The notes: a model not told the origin generated them from the sequence alone. A DNA stretch of 64,000 nt from Streptomyces sp. NBC_00572 (GCF_026341815.1 NZ_JAPENX010000001.1:1240001-1304000); one strand, 5' to 3'. Shown: positions 8,472 to 19,400, counted from the stretch's first letter. Made by a program: numbers and translations.

Positions 8472-8503
8472 TTGACCTTCACACCGGTATGAACGTTCAC
8501 GAT
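8472..8503 (+). promoter_or_regulatory. MerR-type promoter/operator
   Basis: A -35 element TTGACC (8472-8477) and a weak -10 CACGAT (8498-8503) are separated by 20 bases, the long spacer that MerR activators correct by DNA twisting. The spacer carries the dyad ACCTTCA, eight bases, TGAACGT (6 of 7 matched). The start ATG at 8510 lies about 7 bases after the -10, so the transcript should be leaderless. Confidence 0.7.
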
Positions 8504-8509
8504 GCTGCC

Positions 8510-9394
8510 ATGACCGACAGAACAGCCGCACCCGTGACAGTCATCGGACTCGGCCTGATGGGCCGGGCCCTCGCCGCCGCCTTCCTCAAGGCCGGACATC
8601 CCACCACCGTGTGGAACCGCACGAGTTCCAAGGCCACCGAACTGGTGGCCGGCGGCGCGCACCTGGCGCCGACCATCGGCGACGCGCTCGCCGCGAGCCC
8701 CCTGACGATCGTCTGCCTCACCGACTACCGGGCCGTGCGCGAGCTGCTCGACGCGAGCGACGTCGAACTCGACGGCACGACCCTGATCAACCTGACCTCG
8801 GGCGACTCGGCCCAGGCCAGGGAAGCCGCCCGCTGGGCCGAGCAGCGCGGCGCCCGCTACCTGGACGGCGCGATCATGGCCGTCCCCCCGGTGATCGGCA
8901 CCGCCGAGGCGATGATCCTGCACAGCGGGGCGCAGACGGACTTCGAGGCGCACCGGCCCACCCTCGAAGCGCTCGGCACGGTCACCCACCTCGGCGAGGA
9001 CCACGGTCTCGCGTCCCTGTACGACGTGGCGGGCCTGGCCATGATGTGGAGCGTCCTGAACGCCTGGCTCCAGGGCACGGCCATGCTGAGGACGGCCGGT
9101 GTCGACGCGGCGACCTACGCGCCGTTCGCACGGCAGATGGCCGCCGGAGTGGCCGAATGGCTGCCGGGGTACGCCGAGCAGATCGACAGCGGCTCGTTCC
9201 CGGCCGAGGTGGCGGCCCTGGAGACCGACGCGAGGGCGATGGCCCACCTCGTCGAGGAGAGCGAGGCACTCGGCGTCAACGCCGAACTCCCCAAGCTGTT
9301 CAAGGCGATGGCCGACCGCGCGATCGCCGCCGGCCACGGCGGGGAGCAGTACCCGGTACTGATCGAGGAGTTCACCAGGCCGGCCGCCGACTGA
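8510..9394 (+). CDS. NAD(P)-dependent imine-reductase-like oxidoreductase
   Basis: 294 residues of the 3-hydroxyisobutyrate dehydrogenase/imine reductase superfamily. The N-terminal Rossmann motif is VTVIGLGLMGRALAAAF, with the NADPH-type segment VWNRTSSK after the second strand. The C-terminal helical domain (VAGLAMMWSVLNAWLQGTAML and onward) resembles imine reductases. ATG 8510 is chosen because the MerR-type promoter overlaps the upstream alternatives. Physiological substrate unknown. Control by the divergent MerR protein suggests a detoxification or xenobiotic role (inference). Confidence 0.85.
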   Translation: MTDRTAAPVTVIGLGLMGRALAAAFLKAGHPTTVWNRTSSKATELVAGGAHLAPTIGDALAASPLTIVCLTDYRAVRELLDASDVELDGTTLINLTSGDSAQAREAARWAEQRGARYLDGAIMAVPPVIGTAEAMILHSGAQTDFEAHRPTLEALGTVTHLGEDHGLASLYDVAGLAMMWSVLNAWLQGTAMLRTAGVDAATYAPFARQMAAGVAEWLPGYAEQIDSGSFPAEVAALETDARAMAHLVEESEALGVNAELPKLFKAMADRAIAAGHGGEQYPVLIEEFTRPAAD

Positions 9395-9429
9395 GGGCCG
9401 GCCCCCAGGCCCGCACCGGACACCACCCC

Positions 9430-9474
9430 CTAGGGGGTGTCTTGTCGATCAGGCCGGGCTCGCCAAGACACCCC

Positions 9475-9478
<4 letters not shown>
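9430..9478. terminator. Long hairpin with CTAG ends, bidirectional terminator
   Basis: Perfect 15-base arms CTAGGGGGTGTCTTG (9430-9444) and CAAGACACCCCCTAG (9464-9478) enclose a 19-base loop containing GATCAGGCCGGGCTCG. It lies between convergent genes. The right arm contains the stop codon of the minus-strand gene at 9475. From memory, similar hairpins with this loop recur in Streptomyces intergenic regions. Confidence 0.85.
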
Positions 9479-10512
<1,034 letters not shown>

Positions 10513-10764
10513 GGGGCCCGCAGGCTATGCGGCCCGGTACGGCCACAGGTAGACACGGAAGTGAGGATCCTGTGTGGAAACCGCAGGTGGGCGGCGGTGC
10601 GTCGTGATTCTCCCGCTTCGGTACGTCCTGCCGGGCCCGCGCGGCCGGGCCCCGGGCGGCTCATCCCAGCGCGCGCCGGGCCCCATTCGGCCGGACGATG
10701 CCATCAGGACCGCGAAACGCGAACCGCCTCGCCCGTGCCAGCACCGCACTCCGGAGGATCCGCC
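10513..10764. promoter_or_regulatory. Divergent spacer between SCO2400-type gene and mbl
   Basis: 252 bases without a gene. It must hold promoters for both flanking genes. A short palindrome AGGATCCT lies near 10565. A CCGGAGGA ribosome site near 10751 serves the mbl GTG start. No convincing GlnR box or other operator was found. Confidence 0.4.
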
Positions 10765-11826
10765 GTGACCGTCAGCCTTGAGCAGCTGCGTCGTTGCCAT
10801 GTCGCCGTCGACCTGGGTGCCGCCCGCACCCGGGTCTTCGTCAAGGGCGCCGGACTCGTCGTCGACGAGCCGAGCGTCGCCGCCGTCAACACCCGGACCG
10901 GAGCGCTGATCGCCGTCGGCGCGCTGGCCGAGAAGATGACCGGCCGTACCCCCGACTACATCCGGGTCGTCCGCCCCGTCTCGGGCGGCACGGTCGTCGA
11001 CATCGAGATGGCGCAGCGCATGCTCCGTCATCTCCTCGGCGAGAAGCTGCGCCGTCAGCTCCGCCGCAAGCCCCGGCTGCGCGCCGCCGCCTGCACCCCG
11101 CACGACAGCGACCCGCTCGCCCAGCGCGCCGCCGTGGAGACCCTCGTCGGTCTCGGGGCCCGCCGCGTCGAGCTCGTCGACACGCTGATCGCGGCCGCCG
11201 TCGGCTGCGGCCTTCCGGTCGAACAGCCCACCGCCACCATGATCCTGGTGTGCGGGGCGGCGACCACGCAGGTCGCGGTGCTCTCGCTCGGCTCGATCGT
11301 CACGGCGGAGCGGATGCCGGTCGGCGGCGACGCCATCGACCACGCCGTCATCCAGCACCTGCGCCACCACCACGAGCTGATGCTGCCGAGCCAGTCGGTA
11401 CGCCCGCTGCAACTGGCGCTCAGCGGCAACGGCCTGACGCCCCACGGCCCGGCCTGGACCGAGATCCACGGGCGTGACGTCGCCACGGGCCTGGCCCGTT
11501 CGGTGACCGTCGACACCGCCGCCGTACGGGAGGCGATCCACACCCCGCTGACGGCCGTCCTCGACGGCATCGGGAAGGTGCTGCGGGACTGCCCGCCGGA
11601 CCTGGTGGCCGACCTCGCGGACCGCGGGATCATGATGGTCGGCGGCAGCGCCCTGCTGCCGGGGCTCGACCAGATGCTGCGCGAGGCGACCGGCATGCCG
11701 GTCCACATCGCCGAACGGCCGGACGTCTGCGCGGTCCTGGGCCTCGGCGCGATGTTGGAGGGCAAGGTCCAGCCGATGGTCCTCGACCCGCTGGCGGTGC
11801 GCGACCCGCTCGCCGACGAGGACTGA
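10765..11826 (+). CDS. mbl: MreB-like actin-family protein
   Basis: 353 residues of the MreB/Mbl group, ATP-dependent actin-like filaments linked to wall synthesis; in Streptomyces MreB-type proteins act mainly in spore wall assembly. The phosphate-1 loop AVDLGAARTRVFVKG and the MreB order (VVRPVSGGTVVDIE, later GIMMVGGSALLPGLDQML as the adenosine motif) are visible. Phosphate-2 (MILVCGAATTQVAVLSLG) departs from the usual VDIGGGTT, so ATP binding may be altered. GTG 10765 follows CCGGAGGA. It matches SCO2451 by memory and context (MatB and a large protease nearby); the symbol is therefore tentative. Confidence 0.8.
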   Translation: MTVSLEQLRRCHVAVDLGAARTRVFVKGAGLVVDEPSVAAVNTRTGALIAVGALAEKMTGRTPDYIRVVRPVSGGTVVDIEMAQRMLRHLLGEKLRRQLRRKPRLRAAACTPHDSDPLAQRAAVETLVGLGARRVELVDTLIAAAVGCGLPVEQPTATMILVCGAATTQVAVLSLGSIVTAERMPVGGDAIDHAVIQHLRHHHELMLPSQSVRPLQLALSGNGLTPHGPAWTEIHGRDVATGLARSVTVDTAAVREAIHTPLTAVLDGIGKVLRDCPPDLVADLADRGIMMVGGSALLPGLDQMLREATGMPVHIAERPDVCAVLGLGAMLEGKVQPMVLDPLAVRDPLADED

Positions 11827-11853
11827 GTCACCGTCGGACACAATCCCGCGAAA

Positions 11854-11866
11854 ACGAACGATTCGT
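11854..11866. promoter_or_regulatory. Dyad upstream of GAF kinase-like gene
   Basis: ACGAA (11854-11858), three bases, TTCGT (11862-11866), 15 bases before the ATG at 11881, next to a possible -10 (GACAAT). It could be an operator for that gene; no direct support. Confidence 0.3.
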
Positions 11867-11880
11867 ACGACAATGAGACC

Positions 11881-13422
11881 ATGACGATCATGGACGAGGA
11901 CAGGGGCGAGGGCACGGACGAGGACGTACCCCGCCTGCCCATGCTGCTCGAAGCGGTCCTCAGCGTCGGGACGGACCTCGAACTCCGCTCCACCCTCCAG
12001 CACATCGTGGACTCCGCGACCGAACTGACCGGCGCCCGCTACGGCGCGCTCGGGGTCGTCGACCCCGAGCGCGGCCGCATCACCGAGCTCTTCACCTCCG
12101 GCCTGACGGACGAGGAGCGGCTGCGCGTCGGCCGTCTCCCCGACGGCCACACCGGCTTGCTCGGCGTCCTCGTCCAGGACCCGCAGCGGCTGCGGCTCGA
12201 CGACCTGGCGGCCGATCCGCGCTCCTCCGGCGTGCCGGCGGGACACCCGGAGATGCACACCTTCCTCGGCGTCCCCATCCGGGTCCACACCGAGGTCTTC
12301 GGCAATCTGTACCTCGCCGAGAAGCGCCACGGCACCTTCACCGAGGAGGACCTCTCCCTGCTCCGGGTGCTCGCCTCGCAGGCCGGCATCGCCATCGGCA
12401 ACGCCCGGCTGTACGAGACCGCCCGGCAGCGGGAACGCTGGATCGAGGGCGCGGCGGCCGTGACCACGGCACTGCTGACCGGCGCGTCCGCCGAGAACGC
12501 CCTGACGACCGTCGCCGAGCGGGCCCGCATCCTCGCGGGCGCCTCGGCGGGCGTGGTCCTCCAGCCCACCACGGAGGGCGGGATGGAGATCGTCGCCGCC
12601 TCGACCACGCACGACCCGGGCGATCTGGTCGGTACGACGATCGCGCCCGGCTCCCCCGTGCTCGTCCAGCTGCTCGGCGGGGAACCGGTGTTCATCGAGG
12701 ACTCGGCGACGGACCCCCGGATGACCACCCCTGTCCGGTCCCGTTTCGGCCCGTCGATGATGCTGCCGCTGCAGAGCGGCGGGAAGCTCATCGGCACCCT
12801 CGCCCTCCCCCGGCGGCGCGGCGACGCCCCGTACACGGCGGTCGACCGGCTCCTCGCCTCGCAGTTCGCCTCGCAGGCGGCGCTCGCGCTGGTCCTCGCG
12901 GACGCGCGGCACGACCGGGAGCGGCTCGCGGTGTACGAGGACCGGGACCGGATCGCCCGCGATCTGCACGACCTGGTCGTGCAGCGCCTGTTCGCCACGG
13001 AGATGATGCTGGAGTCGACCCGGCGGCGGGCGGCCGGTTCCTCCGACGAGAACGCGCTGCTCGGGCGGGCGGTGGACGAACTGGACTCGACGATCCAGGA
13101 GGTGCGTACCACCATCTTCGCGCTCCAGCAGCCGCCGGCGGACGCGCCGACCTCCTTCCGGGGGAAGGTGCTGCGGGAGACGGGCGGGGCGGCGGTCCTG
13201 CTCGGTTTCCAGCCGTCCGTCCACTTCACCGGCGCCGTCGACACCCTGATCGACGAGGAGACGGCGGGGAAGGTCCTGGCCGCCCTGCGCGGGGCGCTCG
13301 CGGCGGCGCACCGGCGGTCGGGGGTCGGCGCGATCACGGTCGAGGTGTCGGTCGGAGACGAGGGGGCCCGGCTCCGGGTCACGGACGACAACACTCCGCC
13401 GACGACGGTGACCTGGCCGTAG
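11881..13422 (+). CDS. Dual-GAF sensor, DevS-like histidine kinase with degenerate ATPase domain
   Basis: 513 residues. Two GAF domains (about 20-180 and 200-345) are followed by a HisKA_3 dimerisation helix with the phosphoacceptor motif RDRIARDLHDLVVQRLF. The part that should be the HATPase domain is poor: the N-box is replaced (LRGALAAAHRRSG), the D-box is only RVTDDNTPP, and the protein ends there without G-boxes. Phosphotransfer by itself therefore looks impossible. It may act as a sensor adaptor or heterodimer partner. No response regulator is adjacent. It follows mbl by 54 bases and may share its transcript. Confidence 0.85.
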   Translation: MTIMDEDRGEGTDEDVPRLPMLLEAVLSVGTDLELRSTLQHIVDSATELTGARYGALGVVDPERGRITELFTSGLTDEERLRVGRLPDGHTGLLGVLVQDPQRLRLDDLAADPRSSGVPAGHPEMHTFLGVPIRVHTEVFGNLYLAEKRHGTFTEEDLSLLRVLASQAGIAIGNARLYETARQRERWIEGAAAVTTALLTGASAENALTTVAERARILAGASAGVVLQPTTEGGMEIVAASTTHDPGDLVGTTIAPGSPVLVQLLGGEPVFIEDSATDPRMTTPVRSRFGPSMMLPLQSGGKLIGTLALPRRRGDAPYTAVDRLLASQFASQAALALVLADARHDRERLAVYEDRDRIARDLHDLVVQRLFATEMMLESTRRRAAGSSDENALLGRAVDELDSTIQEVRTTIFALQQPPADAPTSFRGKVLRETGGAAVLLGFQPSVHFTGAVDTLIDEETAGKVLAALRGALAAAHRRSGVGAITVEVSVGDEGARLRVTDDNTPPTTVTWP

Positions 13423-13441
13423 GCGCCTTTACGGGGACACC

Positions 13442-13513
13442 CGTACGGGACGCTCGTGCGGACTTCGTACGGGACGCTCGACCGGACTTCGTACGGGACA
13501 CTCGTCCGGAGCA
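13442..13513. repeat. 24-base tandem repeat, three copies
   Basis: Units start at 13442, 13466 and 13490, each CGTACGGGAC(G/A)CTCG followed by a variable NNCGGA(CTT/GCA). The first two copies differ at only two positions. Each unit contains the palindrome CGTACG. It lies just upstream of the NarK-type transporter start. Confidence 0.85.
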
Positions 13514-13555
13514 GCCCGGCGCGCCGCCCACCCCGCCCCGATCTTGACTGGAGGC

Positions 13556-14791
13556 GTGGACACCGAGACCAAGCCCCCGACAGCGGCGGCCTACCGCAAC
13601 CTGGTGACGGCCACCATCGGCTTCACGCTCACCTTCTGGGCGTGGGACCTGATCGCGCCCCTCGCCAGCTGGTACGGCGACCGGCTCGAACTCAGCTCCT
13701 TCGAGCAGTCGCTGCTCGTCGCGGTCCCCGTCCTCGTGGGGTCGCTCGGCCGCATCCCGGCCGGGGCACTGACCGACCGGTACGGCGCGAAACTGATGTT
13801 CCCGCTGGTCTCGGCGCTGACGATCATCCCCGTGCTGCTGCTCATCGTCGCCAAGGACAGCTACGGCCTGATGCTGGTCGTCGGCTTCCTCCTCGGCCTC
13901 GGCGGTACGACGTTCGCGATCGGCATCCCGCTGGTCAACTCCTGGTTCCCGCCCGAGAAACGCGGTCTCGCGCTCGGCGTGTTCGGCATGGGCATGGGCG
14001 GTGTGGCGCTGTCCGGCTACTTCACCCCGCGCATCGCCAAGCACGGCGAGAACCTGCCGTTCATCGTGGTGGCGATCGCGCTCGCCGCGTACGCGGTGCT
14101 CGCCACGTTCCTCATCACCGACCGGCCCGACCGCCCCGTGCCCACCGCCTCCCTGGCGACCCGGCTCGCCGCGGCGGGGCGGCTGCGGGTGACGTGGGAG
14201 CTGTCGGCGCTGTACGCGATCGGGTTCGGCGGCATCGTCGCGTTCGGCGTCTACCTGCCGACGTATCTGAAGACCTGGTACGAGCTCGACCCGACGGACG
14301 CGGGCACCAAGGCGGCCGGATTCGCCCTGGTGACCGTCGTCTTCCGGCCGATCGGCGGCTGGCTCTCGGACCGGATCCACCCGGCGCTCGTCACGGCCGC
14401 CGCGCTCGCCGTGGTCGCCCTGCTCGCGATCGTCCAGGCCTTCGACCCGCCGCTGAACCCCGGCGGCACGATCGCCCTGCTGATCATGGCGGCGGGTCTG
14501 GGCACGGCGAGCGGTTCGGTGTTCGCGCTGGTCTCGCAGGTGACCCCGCAGGCGAAGGTCGGCAGTGTGACGGGCATCGTCGGTGCGATGGGCGGGTTGG
14601 GCGGGTTCCTGCCGCCGCTGGTGATGGGCGCGATCTACAGCGCGAAGGGGTCGTACTCGATCGGCTTCATGCTGCTGTCGGATCTGGCGCTGGCGGGCTG
14701 TGTGTACGCGTGGGGCCGGATGCGCGGAATCCGCCCGGAGGGCGAGAACCCGACCCCCCAAAGGTCCCCACTCACAGCGACCCGCCCCTGA
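13556..14791 (+). CDS. NarK/NNP-type nitrate/nitrite transporter (MFS)
   Basis: 411 residues with about 12 transmembrane helices. The nitrate-nitrite porter signature is clear: GFLLGLGGTTFAIGIPLVNS followed by WFPPEKRGLALGVFGMGMGG; a second Gly-rich repeat (GIVGAMGGLGGFLPPLV) matches the NNP fold. It should import nitrate or export nitrite. GTG 13556 has GGAGG only one base away; an alternative TTG start at 13544 has no ribosome site, so the start is uncertain. A nitrate reductase gene lies at 61489. Upstream is a 24-base tandem repeat. Confidence 0.85.
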   Translation: MDTETKPPTAAAYRNLVTATIGFTLTFWAWDLIAPLASWYGDRLELSSFEQSLLVAVPVLVGSLGRIPAGALTDRYGAKLMFPLVSALTIIPVLLLIVAKDSYGLMLVVGFLLGLGGTTFAIGIPLVNSWFPPEKRGLALGVFGMGMGGVALSGYFTPRIAKHGENLPFIVVAIALAAYAVLATFLITDRPDRPVPTASLATRLAAAGRLRVTWELSALYAIGFGGIVAFGVYLPTYLKTWYELDPTDAGTKAAGFALVTVVFRPIGGWLSDRIHPALVTAAALAVVALLAIVQAFDPPLNPGGTIALLIMAAGLGTASGSVFALVSQVTPQAKVGSVTGIVGAMGGLGGFLPPLVMGAIYSAKGSYSIGFMLLSDLALAGCVYAWGRMRGIRPEGENPTPQRSPLTATRP

Positions 14792-14927
14792 CACTCCTCA
14801 GCCGGCCGCCGGCCACCACCGGTGTGGGCCACGCCCGCGCGGGCCGGCCCGCAGTGGGGGCGGCCGGGCGGGGCGGCAGAATGTGTGTCGGTAGCCATCG
14901 CCCTCGACGACACGAGGAGTACGACCG

Positions 14928-16376
14928 GTGAGTGCGCTCTTTCCGGCCCTTGCGGCCCCTTCCCCCCGGCCCGCCCTGCGCTGCGGCGCGTACGCCCTGA
15001 CCTACGAGGAGCTGGCGCGGGCCGCCGGGGCCCTGGCGGCGCGGATCGGGGGCGGCGAGCGGGTCGCCGTCTGGGCCACGCCGACCGCGCAGACGGCCGT
15101 CGCCGTCGTCGGGGCCCTGCTCGCAGGCGTGCCGGCCGTACCGCTCAATCCGCGGACCGGGGAGCGCGAGCTGGCGCACATCCTGGACGACAGCAAGCCC
15201 ACCGCGGTGCTCGCGGGTCCCGAGGACGTGCTGCCCGCCGGGCTCGCCGGGCTTCCCCGGATCGACGTGGACCTCACGGCGGCCGGCGCGCCGGTCACGG
15301 AGTCCGCCGACGCCGAGTCCCCCGCCCTGATCGTCTACACCTCCGGCACCACCGGACCCCCGAAGGGCGTCCTGCTCTCCCGGCGGGCGATCGCCGCCTC
15401 GCTCGACGCGCTCGCCGAGGCCTGGTCCTGGACGGCGGACGACGTCCTCGTGCACGCGCTGCCGCTGTTCCACGTGCACGGGCTGATCCTCGGCGTCCTG
15501 GGGCCGCTGCGCCGGGGCGGCGAGGTCCGGCACCTGGGCGCGTTCTCGGCGGCGGGCGTCGCGCGGGAGCTGGGCGGCGCGGGCGGCGGCACGATGCTGT
15601 TCGGCGTACCGACCATGTACCACCGGCTCGCGGACGCGCTCGCCGAGGACGCCGAGCTGGTCCGGGCGATGGCCGGGGCGCGGCTACTCGTCTCGGGTTC
15701 GGCGGCGCTGCCGGTCCACGACCACGAGCGGATCGCGGCGGCCACGGGCCGGACGGTCGTGGAGCGGTACGGGATGACCGAGACGCTCATGAACACCAGC
15801 GTCCTGCCGGGCGCCGGGCCGCGCCCCGGGACCGTCGGGGTGCCGCTCGCGGGCGTGGAGCTGCGGCTCGTCGACGAGGACGGCTCCGTGCTGAAGGAGC
15901 TCGACGGGGAGACGGTCGGCGAGGTGCAGGTGCGCGGCCCGAACCTCTTCTCCGGCTACCTCAACCGGCCCGACGCGACGGCCGCCGCCTTCGACGGCGA
16001 CTGGTTCCGCACCGGCGACATGGCGGTCCGGGAGGCGGACGGCGCGGTGCGGCTCGTGGGCCGCAAGGCGACCGACCTGATCAAGAGCGGCGGCTACAAG
16101 ATCGGGGCGGGCGAGATCGAGAACGCTCTCCTCGACCACCCCGGGGTCCGGGAGGCCGCCGTCACCGGCGAGCCCGACCCCGACCTGGGCGAGCGGATCG
16201 TGGCCTGGGTGGTGCCGGCGGACGCTTCGACGCCCCCGGCGGAGGCGGAGCTCGCCGACCATGTGGCGCGGCTGCTCGCCCCGCACAAGCGGCCCCGGGT
16301 GGTGCGCTACCTCGACGCGCTCCCCCGTAACGACATGGGCAAGATCCTCAAGAAGGCCTTGGGAGACGGCGATTGA
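14928..16376 (+). CDS. matB: Malonyl-CoA synthetase (MatB), ANL superfamily
   Basis: 482-residue acyl-CoA synthetase that activates malonate, and often methylmalonate, with ATP and CoA to supply polyketide or fatty acid extender units. The adenylation P-loop YTSGTTGPPKG is at residues 137-147; VERYGMTET, WFRTGD and the C-terminal lysine in NDMGKILKK are present. Its shortness and missing N-terminal extension fit MatB rather than fatty acyl-CoA ligases. GTG 14928 has GAGGAG upstream. Context (MreB-like gene and large S8 protease) resembles the S. coelicolor MatB locus SCO2444. Function fairly sure; not tested here. Confidence 0.87.
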   Translation: MSALFPALAAPSPRPALRCGAYALTYEELARAAGALAARIGGGERVAVWATPTAQTAVAVVGALLAGVPAVPLNPRTGERELAHILDDSKPTAVLAGPEDVLPAGLAGLPRIDVDLTAAGAPVTESADAESPALIVYTSGTTGPPKGVLLSRRAIAASLDALAEAWSWTADDVLVHALPLFHVHGLILGVLGPLRRGGEVRHLGAFSAAGVARELGGAGGGTMLFGVPTMYHRLADALAEDAELVRAMAGARLLVSGSAALPVHDHERIAAATGRTVVERYGMTETLMNTSVLPGAGPRPGTVGVPLAGVELRLVDEDGSVLKELDGETVGEVQVRGPNLFSGYLNRPDATAAAFDGDWFRTGDMAVREADGAVRLVGRKATDLIKSGGYKIGAGEIENALLDHPGVREAAVTGEPDPDLGERIVAWVVPADASTPPAEAELADHVARLLAPHKRPRVVRYLDALPRNDMGKILKKALGDGD

Positions 16377-16385
16377 GCAGACCGA

Positions 16386-16424
16386 GCCGGGCCCCCTCCC
16401 GCTACGAGCAGGAGGGGGCCCGGC
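16386..16424. terminator. Bidirectional hairpin terminator
   Basis: Perfect 14-base arms GCCGGGCCCCCTCC (16386-16399) and GGAGGGGGCCCGGC (16411-16424) with an 11-base loop, between the convergent matB and S8 protease genes. Confidence 0.85.
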
Positions 16425-16444
16425 CGTCCGCAGCGGACCGGTGG

Positions 16445-19400
16445 CTACTTCACGCCCACCGCACGGATCAGTTCCTGCGTGACCGAGCCGCCCCGGTCGT
16501 CGCTCGCCCCGGCCCGCAGCGAGACGGAGCCCGCGCCGGTCGGGACGCGCAGCTCGCCGTCCCAGGCGGCGCCGTGGCGCGCCTTCTTGAGGGTGACCTT
16601 CGTCCAGGTCTTGCCCTCGTCGTAGGAGACCTCCAGGGTGCCGGCGCCGATGGTGCCAGTGCCGGTGGCGCCCTTCACGTACTCGGCGGAGATCCCGACG
16701 GGCAGCTTGCTCCCGGCGCGGACGTCACCGTTGAGGTCGGTGTCCACGTCGAAGCCGAGGTTGAGCATCGGCAGGTAGGTGATCCGGTCGCCGGGGGTCT
16801 CGGCGGAGCGGAAGGTCCACTCGCTGTGGCCCTTTCCGGCGAGCCGCCAGCGCGCCGGGTCGAGCGCGGTGTCGGTGACGACCTTGTAGGTGGCCTCCTC
16901 CGCCGGGGCGTCCCAGGCGTAGGCGCCGGAGCTCATCTTGCGGTCGACGCGGGTCCCGTTGACGTACACCTCGGTGTACTGCGTCATCGAGTCGTCGTTC
17001 CACACGTTGCCGAAGCCGGTGTGGTCGGTGCCGGAGTCGCCCCAGCCGGGAGTGTTGAACCGAAGGTCGTTGCCGGTGCGCTGCTGGCCCCAGCCGAGGC
17101 CGGTGCCCAGCCAGGGGTGCCAGACGGGGCCGAACCAGTCGAGCTTCACGGTGCTGCCGCCGCGGTAGACGGACCGGCCACCGCGCTCTTCGAGGGAGTC
17201 GCCGAGGTCGACGGACTCGTGCCAGCGCTGGCCGGTGCCGGTGGAGACGTACTCGGTGCGCTCGGTCGGGAAGCCGATCCACTCCTTGAAGCCGAAGCCG
17301 ATCGGGAAGGTGTCGGTGATCGAGTAGCGGAACTCGCCGCCCAGCTCCTTGCGCTTGGTCGGCGCGTAGAAGGTGGAGTGGATGGTGGCCAGTTCGTCCT
17401 CGTCGGGACGGAAGACCAGGTCCTTGCCGATGGCACCGGGGTGGCCCTCGGAGAGGTCGTACGTGAACGGGGTGAAGCGGGTGCCGGTCAGCTCGACGCG
17501 CTTGCCGCGGGCCGCGCCGGCGGCGAGGCGCTGTGCGTCGGCGGTGTTGACGGTGGCGACGGAGAGCGGCCGGTCCTGGTAGTCGGCGGTGCCGAACCAC
17601 TTCATGAGGCGGCCGGGCTGGTCGTCGGTGACGAACAGGGCCTTGGCGCCCGCGTCCTGGGCGGTCTGGGCGAGCTGCGTCGGGTCGGCGCCCTCGGTGA
17701 GCCGCACGAGGACGGCCTTGCCGGCGGCGTTCTTGCCCGTGTACTCGGCGGGGGTGCCGGTGCCCGCGTCGACGAGCCCGAGACGGTGGCCGCCCTCCAG
17801 GAGGGTGGCGCCGGCCTGCGGGGTGGCGCCGGCGAGGCGGGTGCCGTCGACGGTCGCCTCCAGCGTCGGCTTGCCGAGGCGCCAGACGGTCCGGTACTCG
17901 AAGGTGCCGGTGGCGGGCTTGCGGGTGGGCGCCGCGAAGACCGAGTCGTACCGCGGCGGGACCTGGACGGCTCCGCCGTAGGAGGCGCCGTTGGCGTCGC
18001 GGTCGAACTCCATCAGGAGCTGCCGGGTCTCGGTGCGCTTCTCGACCTCGGCGCGGATCTCGCGGAGCTGCCGCCCGTCGAGGGTGATCTCGCGGTCACG
18101 GTCGAGGGTGATCTCCGGCTCGGTGAGGAAGCCGAGGCCGAGGGAGTCCTCGCCGTGGGAGCCGCGCACGTCGAGGAAGGTGTCGACGGTGTACGTGCCG
18201 GGCTTGAGGCGCAGTTCGAGGGTGCCGGACTCGCCGACCGTGGCCGGGAAGGGGTCCACGCCCTGGGTCAGCTGCTGCACGCCGAGGTAGGCGGGGGTCG
18301 CGGCGCCGTCACGGTCCTTGACGTGGACGGTGAGGGTGTAGCGCTCCTCCTCCTTCACCAGGCCGAGCGCGGTGTGCGCGACGGCGGTGCCGGCGGCGCT
18401 GGCGGTGACCCGGCCGGAGGACTGGCCGACGGGGGCCTTGGCGCCGTCACCGGTGATCGTGGTGCTCGCGGTCCCGTGGGCGGGGACGGTGAGGGTGGTG
18501 TCGGCGAGGGTGGCGACACCGGCCGGCATCCCCTCGACGGCCAGGTTCAACTCGACCGCGCTGTCGGAGGAGTTGGCGTACGTGACGGTCTTCGTGACCG
18601 GCTTGTTCGTCTCGTACGGCCAGGCGACGAAGCCGAGGTCGGCGGAGCCGGTCGCGGTGATGTTCGCGGCGATCGCGGCGGCCACGTCGACCCGGCCGGA
18701 GCCGAGCGCGTACGAGGAGGCGTCGAGGGTCTTCGACGAGGACATCAGCGCGTCCTTGAGCTGGGCGCCGGTCCAGTCGGGGTGCCGCTCGGCGAGCAGG
18801 GCGGCGACACCGGCGACGTGCGGGGTCGCCATCGACGTACCGCTCATCGAGGTGTAGAGGCCGCTGCCGGAGACGAGCTGGGAGCGGGCGGCGAGGATGT
18901 TCACACCGGGTGCCGACAGGTCGGGCTTGAGGGCCTGGTCGCCGTAGCGGGGGCCCTGGCTCGTGAAGTAGGCGGCCTCGTCGGCGGAGTCGACGGCGCC
19001 GATGGTGAGCGCGGAGTCGGCGGCGCCGGGCGAGCCGATGGAACCGGGGTAGCCGGAGTTTCCGGCGGCGATGACGAAGAGGGCGCCGGTCTCGGCGGAG
19101 AGCGTGTTGACGGCCTGGGCCATCGGGTCGGTGCCGTCGCTGGGTTCGCTGGAGCCGAGGCTCATCGAGACGATCTTCGCGTCGATGTCCTTGGCGGCCC
19201 ACTCCATGCCGGCGATGATCTCCGACTCGGAGCCGGAGCCCGCGTCGCTGAGGACCTTGCCGACGGCGAGGGTGGCGCCGGGGGCGACGCCCTTCTCCTT
19301 GCCGTCGGAGCCGGCGCCGCTGCCGCCGACGGTGGAGGAGACGTGCGTGCCGTGGCCGTTGCGGTCGGCGACCTCCTGGCCCGCGATGAAGGACTTGGAC

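Noticed and set aside
10513..10764. GlnR box upstream of the SCO2400-type gene
   Set aside because: Looked for because the family has been linked to nitrogen control; only isolated GAAAC was found, without correct spacing.
10525..13311. 928-codon minus-strand frame over mbl and the GAF kinase gene
   Set aside because: Arg/Gly/Asp-rich and without domains; crosses two well-supported genes on the other strand.
13442..13513. CRISPR-like array
   Set aside because: Three copies of 24 bases directly joined without spacers, so a plain tandem repeat.
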